From JACPWY01 sp964603655 (lineage in GTDB: Bacteria > Bdellovibrionota > FAC87 > UBA2466): a stretch of DNA of 24,722 bases. The notes below the pieces were generated by a model. That model searched no databases. It saw only the letters and a list, made by a program, of their open reading frames with translations, and was not told the DNA's origin. Location: contig CAZRVZ010000124.1 in NCBI GenBank assembly GCA_964603655.1, positions 1-24,722 on the forward strand, read 5' to 3'. Each line of letters opens with the position of its first letter. Position 1 is the first letter of the stretch. The translations under genes were made by a program, and so were the position numbers. Shown in pieces: positions 14,802-22,476 of this stretch.

Positions 14802-15746
14802 CTAGCGAACGCAAACCGGCTCGGCCTCGCGGTACTTTCTCATCTTTTCGTGCAGTGTGGATTTGGCGATTCCCAGCGACTCGGCTGCAAGTTTTTTGTT
14901 GCCCCGGCATTGCTGGATCTTATTCTCTATGACCGTGCGTTCGATGTCGGCCAGGGTAAGTTTGGAGAGATCGTTCGGGGGCGTCTGTTCTCGCCTGGGA
15001 AAGTGCCTCTGCTCGGAAGAAAGCACGTGCTCTAGGATGGTGCTCGATATTTTGTTCTGGCTGAGTGCCCCGGCTCGTACCAGGACATTTCTGAGCTGGC
15101 GAATATTTCCAGGCCAATGGTACTCCAGCAGCTGGCCTGCCGCCTCGGGGGCGATGGTAATATTGTGAGTCTGGCAAATGTGGTGAGTGATAAGCGCGAT
15201 GTCCTCGACTCTTTCTCTGAGCGGCGGCACTTCGAGTCTTAAGACACTGAGTCGTTCCAGCAGGTCGCGGCGGAACTCACCTGCCGATACGGCGGCAAAG
15301 ATATTCACGTTGGTCGCGGTAATGAGCCGGACATTGATCCTGTCGGTGCGCGTGGAACCGATAGACCGCACTTCGCCTGACTCCAGAACCCTGAGAAACT
15401 TGGTTTGCACATTTGCGTCCAGATCGCCGATCTCATCCAGAAAGAGCGAGCTTTCGTGTGCAGCCCGGAAGATCCCTCGTTGCGAAGTCAGCGCGCCGGA
15501 AAAGGCGCCCTTTTCATACCCGAATAGTTCGCTTTCAAAAAGGCCCGTGGGCAAAGTATTCGCGTTTAGTGTGACGATAGTGCGCGAGCGGCGCGAAGAA
15601 AGGCGGTGGATGAAATTCGCTATTAGGTCTTTGCCAACACCGGTTTCGCCGAGAATTAAGACCGGCCAGTCGGTCGCTGCATAACCCTCGACCTGCTCCA
15701 TGAAATGGCGAAACGATCGGGATGCCCCATAGATGAATCCTTCCAT
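14802..15746 (-). CDS. Sigma-54-dependent activator without sensor domain (PspF-like layout)
   Basis: This 314-residue AAA+ bacterial enhancer-binding protein remodels sigma-54 RNA polymerase using ATP. Walker A is GETGVGKD (33-40). The sigma-54-contacting loop is GAFSGA (80-85), where the family has GAFTGA. Walker B is LFLDEI (101-106), the arginine-finger region is FRRDLLERL (158-166), and WPGNIRQLRN ends the ATPase part. A Fis-type helix-turn-helix follows at about 265-305 (RGNKKLAAESLGIAKSTLHE). There is no receiver, GAF or PAS domain, as in PspF, so control must come from a partner protein or from its amount. It heads a three-gene unit with the barrel protein and the EamA transporter. 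I found no properly spaced sigma-54 promoter upstream. Confidence 0.92.
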   Translation of the reverse strand: MEGFIYGASRSFRHFMEQVEGYAATDWPVLILGETGVGKDLIANFIHRLSSRRSRTIVTLNANTLPTGLFESELFGYEKGAFSGALTSQRGIFRAAHESSLFLDEIGDLDANVQTKFLRVLESGEVRSIGSTRTDRINVRLITATNVNIFAAVSAGEFRRDLLERLSVLRLEVPPLRERVEDIALITHHICQTHNITIAPEAAGQLLEYHWPGNIRQLRNVLVRAGALSQNKISSTILEHVLSSEQRHFPRREQTPPNDLSKLTLADIERTVIENKIQQCRGNKKLAAESLGIAKSTLHEKMRKYREAEPVCVR

Positions 15747-15853
15747 ACCTGCAAACCCCCAGATGATGATGCTTCGGTTAACTGTTTAAGATGCTATGCA
15801 ACGTATGCCAAGAGATACTTGTGCCGAGATGAGACGGAATTTGAAATTTCCAC

Positions 15854-15888
15854 GTCCGGAAACAGGTGTTTTGGTTTCAAATCCGGAC
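15854..15888. other. Inverted repeat downstream of rpmB
   Basis: GTCCGGA (15854-15860) and TCCGGAC (15882-15888) form a perfect 7-bp inverted repeat with a 21-nt spacer. It starts 10 bp beyond the rpmB stop. No T-run follows on the minus strand, so it is not a canonical terminator; it could still act as a weak terminator or protect the mRNA 3' end. Confidence 0.3.
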
Positions 15889-15897
15889 TCGAGGGTT

Positions 15898-16134
15898 TTA
15901 ACTTAAAGGGGCAGTCGGCGCGGGGACACCCATTTTTTTTCTGGCGACCGGCTTAACGAGACATCCACTACGCAAACATCGGGTGCAGACATAGACTCGC
16001 TGAACCAGGCCACCAATGGTGGCTCGCACTTTTTGTAGGTTGGGAAAATGGCGGATTTTCGTTTTAATATTGGAATGACTGACCTTATTTCCAGTTACGG
16101 GATGTTTGCCGCAGTAAACACATCGTCGAGCCAT
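15898..16134 (-). CDS. rpmB: Ribosomal protein L28 (bL28), zinc-binding type
   Basis: L28 is a component of the large ribosomal subunit. The 78-residue protein has the family phrases GKHPVTGNKVSHSNIKTK and FPNLQKVRA. It is the zinc-containing (C+) form, with one Cys pair in CVYCGK (residues 5 and 8) and a second in CTRC. Many bacteria also have a Cys-free copy, induced under zinc shortage; none is in this window. GAGGTG lies 6 nt before the ATG as a good ribosome binding site. It stands alone, with 150 bp on the 5' side before the divergent DUF218 gene. Confidence 0.95.
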   Translation of the reverse strand: MARRCVYCGKHPVTGNKVSHSNIKTKIRHFPNLQKVRATIGGLVQRVYVCTRCLRSGCLVKPVARKKMGVPAPTAPLS

Positions 16135-16285
16135 TATTCACCTCGAAAGAGAACCTCAATCTAGTTATTTTTGCCGTAATTTCAAGTAGTTTTCGGCTTG
16201 GGGCTGCAAGGGGTTGTTGGTAGTGCGGCAGGTCCAGCCGCCGAACTGGCAATGAATCCTATTTTGAGATAACTAATGATTTCAT

Positions 16286-16951
16286 ATGTCTCGACCGAAA
16301 TGGATTAAATTCGCGGGGGTGGCGGGTTGGAGCCTCGTTGCTGTCTCGTTTGGCGTGTTGGCGCTCGATTTCTTTCGTTTTGTGCGGGTGGGTTATGCCA
16401 ACTATCAATTGGCGATGCAACCACTAGATGAACCGATTCAGAGCCGACTAGAAGGAGTAGTGGTACTCACCGGGGATCATACCCGAATCCCCAAGGCATT
16501 TGAGCTGATGCGGGTGCGGGGCAGTGACTGGCTCATTATTTCGGGAGCAGGGCGTGGCATTTCATTGACCGAGCTGGTGAACCAACAAGGCGATTCGGCA
16601 GGTTCTATTCATGCCGTATGGAGCAAAATCATATTGGAGTCGAATTCGGCATCCACTCTGGAGAATGGGCTGGAGACCGCGCGTATCGTTCATGAAAAAA
16701 AGCCCACCTCGCTGATTCTGGTGACCAGCGATTATCACATGCCGCGAGCGGCCACTATTTTCAGAGACCTGCTTCCCGAGGTGCGCCTGATTGAACGTCC
16801 CGTGACCTCGGGGATGTTTGGAGTGTGGCCCTATTCCCCTAGAATTTTTCGGCTGTTGTGGATGGTGGGCCTGGAGTATTGGAAGTTTCGTCTTTATCTG
16901 ACCAAGCGCAGTCTCGATCCTCATTTTCCGAAATCGCAATTGTCAGAATGA
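16286..16951 (+). CDS. DUF218/YdcF-SanA-ElyC family membrane protein
   Basis: The 221-residue protein has one N-terminal membrane segment (about 9-29, VAGWSLVAVSFGVLALDFF) and a DUF218 domain outside the membrane. Domain landmarks are GVVVLTGDHTRIPKAFEL (about 57-75), LIISGAG (about 83-89), the conserved acidic region SASTLENGLETARI (about 123-135), and LVTSDYHMPRAATIF (about 146-160), where Asp and His are typical of the family. Known members affect envelope integrity and polyprenol-carrier recycling (ElyC) or vancomycin barrier function (SanA), so an envelope role is likely. The exact reaction is unknown. No strong ribosome binding site is visible. Confidence 0.85.
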   Translation: MSRPKWIKFAGVAGWSLVAVSFGVLALDFFRFVRVGYANYQLAMQPLDEPIQSRLEGVVVLTGDHTRIPKAFELMRVRGSDWLIISGAGRGISLTELVNQQGDSAGSIHAVWSKIILESNSASTLENGLETARIVHEKKPTSLILVTSDYHMPRAATIFRDLLPEVRLIERPVTSGMFGVWPYSPRIFRLLWMVGLEYWKFRLYLTKRSLDPHFPKSQLSE

Positions 16952-17002
16952 CACATCGAATCCTAACGCTATTTTGACGACGCAATGTGTCCACCACGTT
17001 TG

Positions 17003-17030
17003 TTGCATGTAGTGGCATGTGATGTATAGT
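17003..17030 (+). promoter_or_regulatory. Likely sigma-70 promoter of the porin gene
   Basis: TTGCAT (17003-17008), a 16-nt spacer and TATAGT (17025-17030) fit a housekeeping promoter. They would give a leader of about 80 nt before the porin ATG at 17118, which has a strong GGGAGGG ribosome binding site. The leader may allow post-transcriptional control, as is common for porins. Confidence 0.45.
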
Positions 17031-17117
17031 AATTCTTGTAGTTATTCTTATTAATGTGTTGAACGCGCAATATCAGGAGAGTTTGCTGGCGCAAATTAAC
17101 AATCCTGGGAGGGATAC

Positions 17118-18074
17118 ATGAGAACCATAAGACTGATAGCTTCGATAGGGTTACTGGTCGTAACGTCGATTAACGCCGAGGGCACCAAGGTGGGTGGCTT
17201 CGTAGATGCGCAGTACCACTGGGACAAGGGTGGCAACAACCAGGGGTTCGTCGTCAATGATGGCGCTGTCTATTTAAACCATGATGTGGCTACCTGCTCG
17301 GCCGTGATCGATCTGCCCTTTACGGGGACGCAGACGGCACTTACGGGTGCCAATTTCACGATCGCCCAGACCAAGATGCAGGCATTCGTCACGCATAAAT
17401 ACGATAACGGACTGGGTTGGAAATTAGGACAATTCGATACGCCGTTCGGTCTCGAAGCGAGGGACTCCAAGGATAATGCAATGGCCCGAACGGGAATTGT
17501 GTCCGGTGTTTTACCCACTGTCCATACCGGAGTCTGGGCCGATTATGCGATTGGCGGTACGAAGCTTAATTTCCTGGTGGCCAATCAACGCGATAATAAT
17601 CAGTTGAACCGGCCTGGCACTGCTGGCACGCGCGTAACCGATCTCGGAGTTCAGGTGACGACCGGTTTAGGCGGAATCAACCTCGCCGTGGGTGGACTCT
17701 TCAACAAAGTGGCTGGTGAAACGGGTTATCTTATAGATGCCGTTGTCAGTGCACCACTGAGTAGCGTCAATCTCGGCTTCGAGCTGGCGATGCAAAAGAC
17801 GGCGGGCGCGGCCGATACCACCATGGGAATCGTGGGCCTGGTAGGCTATGCGATAAACGACACGATGGGGCTCGACGCGCGCGTTAGCTATCTCGCTAAG
17901 GCAACTGCTGCAGTCGATTCTCAGATGGAGATTTCGGTGGGCCCGAACTTCTCCATGTCGAAAGCCATGAAGTGCAAGGTGCATTACACCATGCTGACGA
18001 CGACGGCAGCCACGGGACTCCCGGCTGTTGAGTCGACGAGCTCTGCGGTCATTTCGTCCGTGGTTTCGTTTTAA
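17118..18074 (+). CDS. Outer-membrane porin (BBP2-like beta-barrel)
   Basis: The 318-residue protein has a signal peptide (about 1-20, ending SINA). It then shows porin-like strands: VGGFVDAQYHWDKGG, QGFVVNDGAVYLNH, NGLGWKLGQFDTPFGLEA (the strongly typical turn of putative beta-barrel porin-2 and related families), AMARTGIVSG, and a C-terminus SAVISSVVSF ending in Phe. It probably forms a water-filled channel for small solutes. A strong GGGAGGG site precedes the ATG, a promoter candidate lies upstream, and a textbook terminator follows 23 nt after the stop, so it is a single-gene, probably highly expressed unit. Two Cys residues (one at residue 61, one near 289) are unusual for a porin. Confidence 0.82.
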   Translation: MRTIRLIASIGLLVVTSINAEGTKVGGFVDAQYHWDKGGNNQGFVVNDGAVYLNHDVATCSAVIDLPFTGTQTALTGANFTIAQTKMQAFVTHKYDNGLGWKLGQFDTPFGLEARDSKDNAMARTGIVSGVLPTVHTGVWADYAIGGTKLNFLVANQRDNNQLNRPGTAGTRVTDLGVQVTTGLGGINLAVGGLFNKVAGETGYLIDAVVSAPLSSVNLGFELAMQKTAGAADTTMGIVGLVGYAINDTMGLDARVSYLAKATAAVDSQMEISVGPNFSMSKAMKCKVHYTMLTTTAATGLPAVESTSSAVISSVVSF

Positions 18075-18097
18075 TTTCTCGAGTTGGGATTGAGCGT

Positions 18098-18128
18098 AAA
18101 GCGGGGTCGAGAGACCCCGCTTTTTTTT
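18098..18128 (+). terminator. Rho-independent terminator of the porin gene
   Basis: GCGGGGTC (18101-18108) pairs perfectly with GACCCCGC (18113-18120) around a GAGA tetraloop. The stem is followed by eight T and preceded by AAA, which can extend it. It lies 23 nt past the porin stop codon. Confidence 0.95.
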
Positions 18129-18302
18129 GTGTCCTTTGAGGATTTTTTTGGTGCGGAGCCTTTTGCCCAGTCTTTTGATGGTGCCCCCGTACGTCGCGAA
18201 CTCGGGGGTCCGACCGGTTCGGAACGTAACAATCTCAGGAAAAATAGACGATGGTACGAGGTGTTATAAAAGTTGATTTAGCGAGTCGTGACGACGATTC
18301 GG

Positions 18303-19631
18303 TCACGCAGGGAGTTTAGAAATTGACTCTGCCAGTAACTGGGCTACACCCATGTTTGCGGAGACGAACCGATCGGCCGCAGCGCAAATGATTTCGCGTT
18401 CGGTAAGGGCGTGATTCAAGGCCGAGACCAGATCGTCTCCGGATTTCAGAATGCTCAGCGCGGGGGTTTTGGATAATTGAAGTGCCTCGGCCGAATTGGA
18501 AATGTTGGGTCCGGTGAAGACGGGTATTCGCCTGGTGATGGCTTCCGAGACATTATGAACTCGCCTCTTAAAGCTTCCCCCAACGAATGCCGCCGTTGCC
18601 ACTCCATACAGATCAAGAAGGGGGCCTACTTTGTCGACGATGAGGTGCGACGATTCGTCAGGTGTGCGAAGAAAAGCGCTAAAGCGGCGGGTGCCGCCTA
18701 ATTTTTGAGAAAAGTTTTTGAGCTGGTTCACAAAGGATTCGGTGGGTTCGTGGGGAACGAAAACGAGTCGCCATGAATTGCGGGATAAGATTGCGAGCGC
18801 GCCCTGAAGCTCGCGAAAATCCTCAGGCCAAAGACTTCCGAGTACCAACACCTTGTGATTAAAAAAACTCGCCCACGGCGGGACGGAGATACCTCGGTGA
18901 ACTATGCGCTCGATACGCGGATCCCCCACCACTTTACTGGGAATCCCCAGGCCTTTTACATAATCACACGAGGCTTCGTCGACCGCTCCCACCCAGTCGA
19001 AATACCGGAGCGCGAAATGGGACAACTGTTTTCGGGGGTTTTGAAAAAAAGTCGCGATGAGCTTGACTCCAATGCCGCGCCTCTTGGCCTGAAGGAGCAT
19101 TTCCGGCCAAAGCTCACGGTTGATGACAACGAGTAACCTGGGCTCTAGCGCATTTAGGAATCGGGTGACGAAAAAAGGGATGTCGAATGGCGAAAAATCG
19201 GCACCTGCCCAAGGCACCTTTCCGTCGCGGCGAGCGGTTTCGCGCAAAATGGCGCCCTCAGCCGATGGCGAAAAATAGGAGAGAAATATGGGGACAGATG
19301 GAGACTCGGCGAAAAGAGCGTCGATCACTCCCAGTGCCTGCTCGAACTCACCGGCCGAGCTGACATGAAACCAGATGGGATGAGCTATTTTCCGCACCGC
19401 TTTCAGTTTCGCAATACGACGATTTAAACCTCGTCTGGCCCAGAGTCCACGACGAAGTTTTCGGGAAAATGGGGAAACACACGCCGCTGCGATCAAGATG
19501 ACCGGTGTAATGAATCGGTACAGATGGTGGAGCGGGTGAAGACGGCGAAGCGGAGGCGTCCGATTCGCGCAGGTCGTTGCAGTGCCACGCTCAATTACAG
19601 GGCCGCGATTAATGACCGTGCCGTCCTTCAC
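18303..19631 (-). CDS. waaA: 3-deoxy-D-manno-octulosonic acid (Kdo) transferase
   Basis: WaaA adds Kdo from CMP-Kdo to lipid A precursor at the inner membrane, the first step of LPS core assembly. The 442-residue protein has an N-terminal membrane-anchoring segment (about 40-53, FITPVILIAAACV). The Glycos_transf_N motif VSSAGEFEQ (about 90-98) carries the catalytic Glu of this family. Other family phrases are INRELWPEMLLQAKRRGI, a GDPRIERIV segment in the position of GNLKFD, and the donor-site block ATAAFVGGSFKRRVHNVSEAI. Its GTG start overlaps the heptosyltransferase stop (GTGA), so the two are coupled. The roughly 35 residues before the anchor are longer than usual, and the true start could be further in. 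Confidence 0.88.
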   Translation of the reverse strand: MKDGTVINRGPVIERGTATTCANRTPPLRRLHPLHHLYRFITPVILIAAACVSPFSRKLRRGLWARRGLNRRIAKLKAVRKIAHPIWFHVSSAGEFEQALGVIDALFAESPSVPIFLSYFSPSAEGAILRETARRDGKVPWAGADFSPFDIPFFVTRFLNALEPRLLVVINRELWPEMLLQAKRRGIGVKLIATFFQNPRKQLSHFALRYFDWVGAVDEASCDYVKGLGIPSKVVGDPRIERIVHRGISVPPWASFFNHKVLVLGSLWPEDFRELQGALAILSRNSWRLVFVPHEPTESFVNQLKNFSQKLGGTRRFSAFLRTPDESSHLIVDKVGPLLDLYGVATAAFVGGSFKRRVHNVSEAITRRIPVFTGPNISNSAEALQLSKTPALSILKSGDDLVSALNHALTEREIICAAADRFVSANMGVAQLLAESISKLPA

Positions 19632-20671
19632 GCTACCGCCTCGGCCATTTGCAGTGCCGTTTGAAGAATAAGTTGCGGGTCAATGTCGAGACAGTGGCGA
19701 TGGCCCCGTATGCACGGCGCCTGTCCGTTTTTCGAGCAGGGCCTGCACCACAGATCGCGTCGTTCGGCGACGCGGCTTTTCGGGTGGAAGGGGAGACATC
19801 CCATCTCCTTGGACGTCGGTCCTAGGATGACGAGACTGGGAATACTAAGCGCATCCGCCATGTGCATCAGTCCCGTATCGTTGGCAATGACGAAGGCGCA
19901 CTTTTTGAGTTCGCGGGCAGCGCCGGTGATGCCGAGTGTCCCTTGCGTGTTGGTCACACGGTCAGTGGAAAACCCGGAGACTATATCGGTACAAAAGTGG
20001 TCTTGTGTTCCGCCAAATACAATGACCTTCCACGAGGTTCGGCTCACGATCAGATCCAGCAGCCGTCGAAAGTTCGATTGCGAATAGCGTTTTCCAGGCC
20101 ATTGCGCCGATGGGATGAGACCGATCGTACCGGGTACCTGGGTGGGTACCTGGGTGACATCGGGGGCAAGAAAAAGTTCGGGCCCAACATTATCAAACCC
20201 AACGCCAAGCGATTTGAGTGGGTCGATGTAACGCACAAGCATTCGATCGATTTGGGCCAGCAGAGGCAATTTGAAGGTGAGGGCCAGACTGCGACGCACG
20301 TAATTCTTTTCAAATCGGATGGTCTTAGTAGCACCGAGGAAAGTCGACAGGATGATTGACCGAATACTGAAATGCGCATCATAAACGAGATCGTAGCGCT
20401 CGCGTGAAAGTTCCCGGTAGAGGCGCCAGAGGCCGAGAACGCCCGCACTGCGGTCAATGGTGTGGATGCGATCCAGGTGGGGGTTGTTGCCCAAAAGTTC
20501 GGCAAAGTCCGAACGCACAGCCATGTCGATACGCGCATGGGGAAAGGCGCGCCTGAGGCAGCGAATCATCGCCGTTGCCATGACGATGTCTCCCAGCGAG
20601 CTGAAACGCAGTATGAGGATGTTTCTGGTGTTTCTAATGTCTCTGGTGTCCGTGGCGTTCGTGGTACCCAT
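19628..20671 (-). CDS. LPS heptosyltransferase, GT9 family
   Basis: GT9 enzymes move heptose from ADP-heptose to the inner core of LPS. I choose the ATG at 20671, 5 bp after the argS stop, giving 347 residues; a longer frame would overlap argS by about 110 bases. The N-terminal domain opens with ILILRFSSLGDIVMAT (Asp27 is the family's catalytic Asp). The donor domain has GLIPSAQWPGKRYS, then VIANDTGLMHMADAL and ILGPTSKEMG, all GT9 landmarks. The end includes a Cys-rich RDLWCRPCSKNGQAPC. Two in-frame tandem repeats lie in this gene, five 9-nt units at its N-terminus and a doubled TQVP (12 nt). The protein could be WaaF- or WaaC-like. It is coupled to waaA downstream. Confidence 0.88.
   Translation of the reverse strand: MGTTNATDTRDIRNTRNILILRFSSLGDIVMATAMIRCLRRAFPHARIDMAVRSDFAELLGNNPHLDRIHTIDRSAGVLGLWRLYRELSRERYDLVYDAHFSIRSIILSTFLGATKTIRFEKNYVRRSLALTFKLPLLAQIDRMLVRYIDPLKSLGVGFDNVGPELFLAPDVTQVPTQVPGTIGLIPSAQWPGKRYSQSNFRRLLDLIVSRTSWKVIVFGGTQDHFCTDIVSGFSTDRVTNTQGTLGITGAARELKKCAFVIANDTGLMHMADALSIPSLVILGPTSKEMGCLPFHPKSRVAERRDLWCRPCSKNGQAPCIRGHRHCLDIDPQLILQTALQMAEAVA
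20132..20155. repeat. Perfect 12-nt tandem duplication in the heptosyltransferase gene
   Basis: GGGTACCTGGGT occurs twice in direct succession (20132-20143 and 20144-20155). It keeps the frame and doubles the peptide TQVP just before the donor domain. The lack of any difference between copies suggests a recent event. Confidence 0.85.
20618..20662. repeat. Five 9-nt in-frame repeats at the heptosyltransferase N-terminus
   Basis: On the minus strand five 9-nt units follow the start codon region in order: ACGAACGCC, ACGGACACC, AGAGACATT, AGAAACACC, AGAAACATC. They encode the triplets TNA, TDT, RDI, RNT, RNI. The codon containing the start (ATGGGTACC) fits as a degenerate sixth unit. They form a flexible lead before the first strand. 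Confidence 0.75.
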
Positions 20672-20676
20672 CCGTT

Positions 20677-22476
20677 TTACATCTGTGAGGGGCATGAAAT
20701 ATTCAATATGCGCAAACCATTTTCGAGGGTAATGCCCGTTGCCTTTACCAAGAGGATGCGCACCCCGCGCGTTGTGGGCGAGGCGCATTGAATCACCGGT
20801 AATTTGAAGTAGAAGCGGTTAAATGCCTTGGCCAGGTCGATAAGATAGCTGGTGACGTAAAAGGGCTCGTTTTCTCGTCGAGCGCGGTCGAGCTCTGAGC
20901 GGAAACGCGCAATCTGCAAAATGAGAGCATCCTCTTCGGGCGCAAACGGCTCCTGTGGCGCGGACCGAATAGACTCCACGAAATCGTGGTAGTCAGGAAT
21001 CTCGCCGGCTTTTGCGAGAAGCGACCGGCACCGAACGAGTGAGTATTGCACGTACGGGCCCGTCTCTCCGTCGAGTGCCAGGACATTCTTCCAGTCAAAC
21101 GTAATATCACGCGTGCGGTGAGCCGATAGTTGTCCAAATATCACGGCGCCCACGCCGACCATCTCAGCGACCGTCTCTTTGTCTGGGAGATCTGGATTTT
21201 TGGCAGTGCATTCTTTGAGTGCCAGTGCATGGGCTTCATCTAGCAGCTCATCGAGTAGGATGACGTGCCCCTGGCGGGTCGACATCTTTACATCGCCGAA
21301 GAGGACGGTACCGAAGCCAACATGATGCAGATTTGAGCTCCAGGTGAGGCCCATTTTTTGAAGGGTGGCAAAGAGTTGCTGAAAATGGAGCCGCTGTTGG
21401 TCGGATACGACGTAAATCATCTGATCAAAATCAAAGCGGTTATGCCGATCGATAGCGGCGGCGATGTCGCGCGTGAGGTAAAGTGTCGTGCCGTCGCGCT
21501 TTTGAATGAGCGCCGGGGTGGAGATGCCATCGAGTTCGACAATCCAGGCTCCTTCGGAAAGCTTGGCAGAGGCCTTGTCCTTGATGATCGCCAGCGTCGA
21601 TTCCATCGCGCCGATGTATGCGCTTTCACCTTCGGTGTGGTCGAACGTGACGCCGAGGCGTCCCAGCGTGTGAAGCATGGCTTCCAGGCTGATGCGGCGA
21701 ATGGAGGACCAGGTTTCGGTAGCGGTGACATCGTGCTCTTCCAACCTTTTGAGCCAGGAATTGGCGCGGTCTAGAAGTGAAGGGTCCTCGTCGCATTCCT
21801 TATGGAAGCGGACGTAGACCTCCATGAGGTGGGGCATTGCAACTTTCGCATCGACGAGTTTTTGCCTGTCTCCCCACAGGGAAAAAGCCGCAAGCAGCCG
21901 CGCGAACTGAGAGCCCCAATCACCGACGAAGTTGGTACGTTCGACTTGAAAGCCTTGGCTTTGGTAAATATTGGCTAGCGTGTTCCCGATGAGCGTGCTT
22001 CGAATATGCTGAAATCCTAGGCGTTTGGCGATGTTGGGTGAGCAGTACTCGATGACCACGCGGGGAACTTTGGATGTTGCAGGTGTGCTTTGCGACGAAA
22101 GTGGTGACGAAATCGGCGATGATACGGGTGATTGGCTGCCGTATTTTGTCCCCTCTCCGAGAGCGCGTCCGATGGTGATCTCAAACAGTAGGTGGGTGGG
22201 CCACCTAACATTGGCATAGGGGCCCGCGGGCTCCGCGATCAGCCCTTTTTGGTTGAGGGTTAAGCAAAGCCCCTTTGCGATCTCACCGGCCGAAGTGTTG
22301 AGACGCTTTGCCAATTTAAAGCAGGCAAAGGCGACGTGTCCGAGCTGAGGGTTAGGGGGTATACCCATCTCATTCATCAGGCTCTCGGGCGCAATCACCC
22401 CCGGACTGAAATGGTTCGCATTGAAATGGCCTGCAATCTCCGTCGCAAGTTGCTTTTTTAATTCAAGAAATGGCAC
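20677..22476 (-). CDS. argS: Arginyl-tRNA synthetase with altered HIGH motif
   Basis: ArgRS charges tRNA-Arg with arginine in the cytoplasm. The 599-residue protein has the additional N-terminal domain (about 1-100) and the class I core from about 138 (VIEYCSPNIAK). GDWGSQFARLL, DGTTLYLTRDIAAAIDR and HVGFGTVLFGDVKMSTRQG (KMSKS-type loop 397-401) follow. The anticodon-binding domain ends in the expected way (GLRILNISCPSQM). The HIGH signature, normally H-V-G-H before LRST, reads GFQH at 154-157: the first His and the Gly are replaced. A low-complexity insertion SPVSSPISSPLSS lies at 116-128 just before the core. The start is GTG. It heads the minus-strand run argS, heptosyltransferase, waaA. 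As ArgRS is essential, it is probably active despite the motif, unless another copy exists. Confidence 0.95.
   Translation of the reverse strand: MPFLELKKQLATEIAGHFNANHFSPGVIAPESLMNEMGIPPNPQLGHVAFACFKLAKRLNTSAGEIAKGLCLTLNQKGLIAEPAGPYANVRWPTHLLFEITIGRALGEGTKYGSQSPVSSPISSPLSSQSTPATSKVPRVVIEYCSPNIAKRLGFQHIRSTLIGNTLANIYQSQGFQVERTNFVGDWGSQFARLLAAFSLWGDRQKLVDAKVAMPHLMEVYVRFHKECDEDPSLLDRANSWLKRLEEHDVTATETWSSIRRISLEAMLHTLGRLGVTFDHTEGESAYIGAMESTLAIIKDKASAKLSEGAWIVELDGISTPALIQKRDGTTLYLTRDIAAAIDRHNRFDFDQMIYVVSDQQRLHFQQLFATLQKMGLTWSSNLHHVGFGTVLFGDVKMSTRQGHVILLDELLDEAHALALKECTAKNPDLPDKETVAEMVGVGAVIFGQLSAHRTRDITFDWKNVLALDGETGPYVQYSLVRCRSLLAKAGEIPDYHDFVESIRSAPQEPFAPEEDALILQIARFRSELDRARRENEPFYVTSYLIDLAKAFNRFYFKLPVIQCASPTTRGVRILLVKATGITLENGLRILNISCPSQM
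22087..22131. repeat. 12-nt tandem repeats coding for SPxS units in argS
   Basis: On the minus strand the 12-nt units TCACCCGTATCA, TCGCCGATTTCG and TCACCACTTTCG (22096-22131) are followed by a partial TCGCAAAGC (22087-22095). They encode SPVS, SPIS, SPLS and SQS. The third codon of each full unit is V, I or L, so the units diverge but keep the Ser-Pro frame. They form an insertion between the N-terminal domain and the catalytic core. Confidence 0.75.

Noticed and set aside
15796..15810. TGGCAT-TTGCAT on the minus strand, 50 bp upstream of the sigma-54 activator, like a -24/-12 promoter
   Set aside because: The GG and GC elements are 8 bases apart instead of the required 10, so sigma-54 binding is not supported.
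18084..18269. 61-codon plus-strand frame after the porin
   Set aside because: The porin terminator lies inside it; no ribosome binding site or recognisable protein features.
18286..18306. CGTGAC/GTCACG hairpin after waaA
   Set aside because: Six-base stem, long loop, no T-run; too weak to call a terminator.
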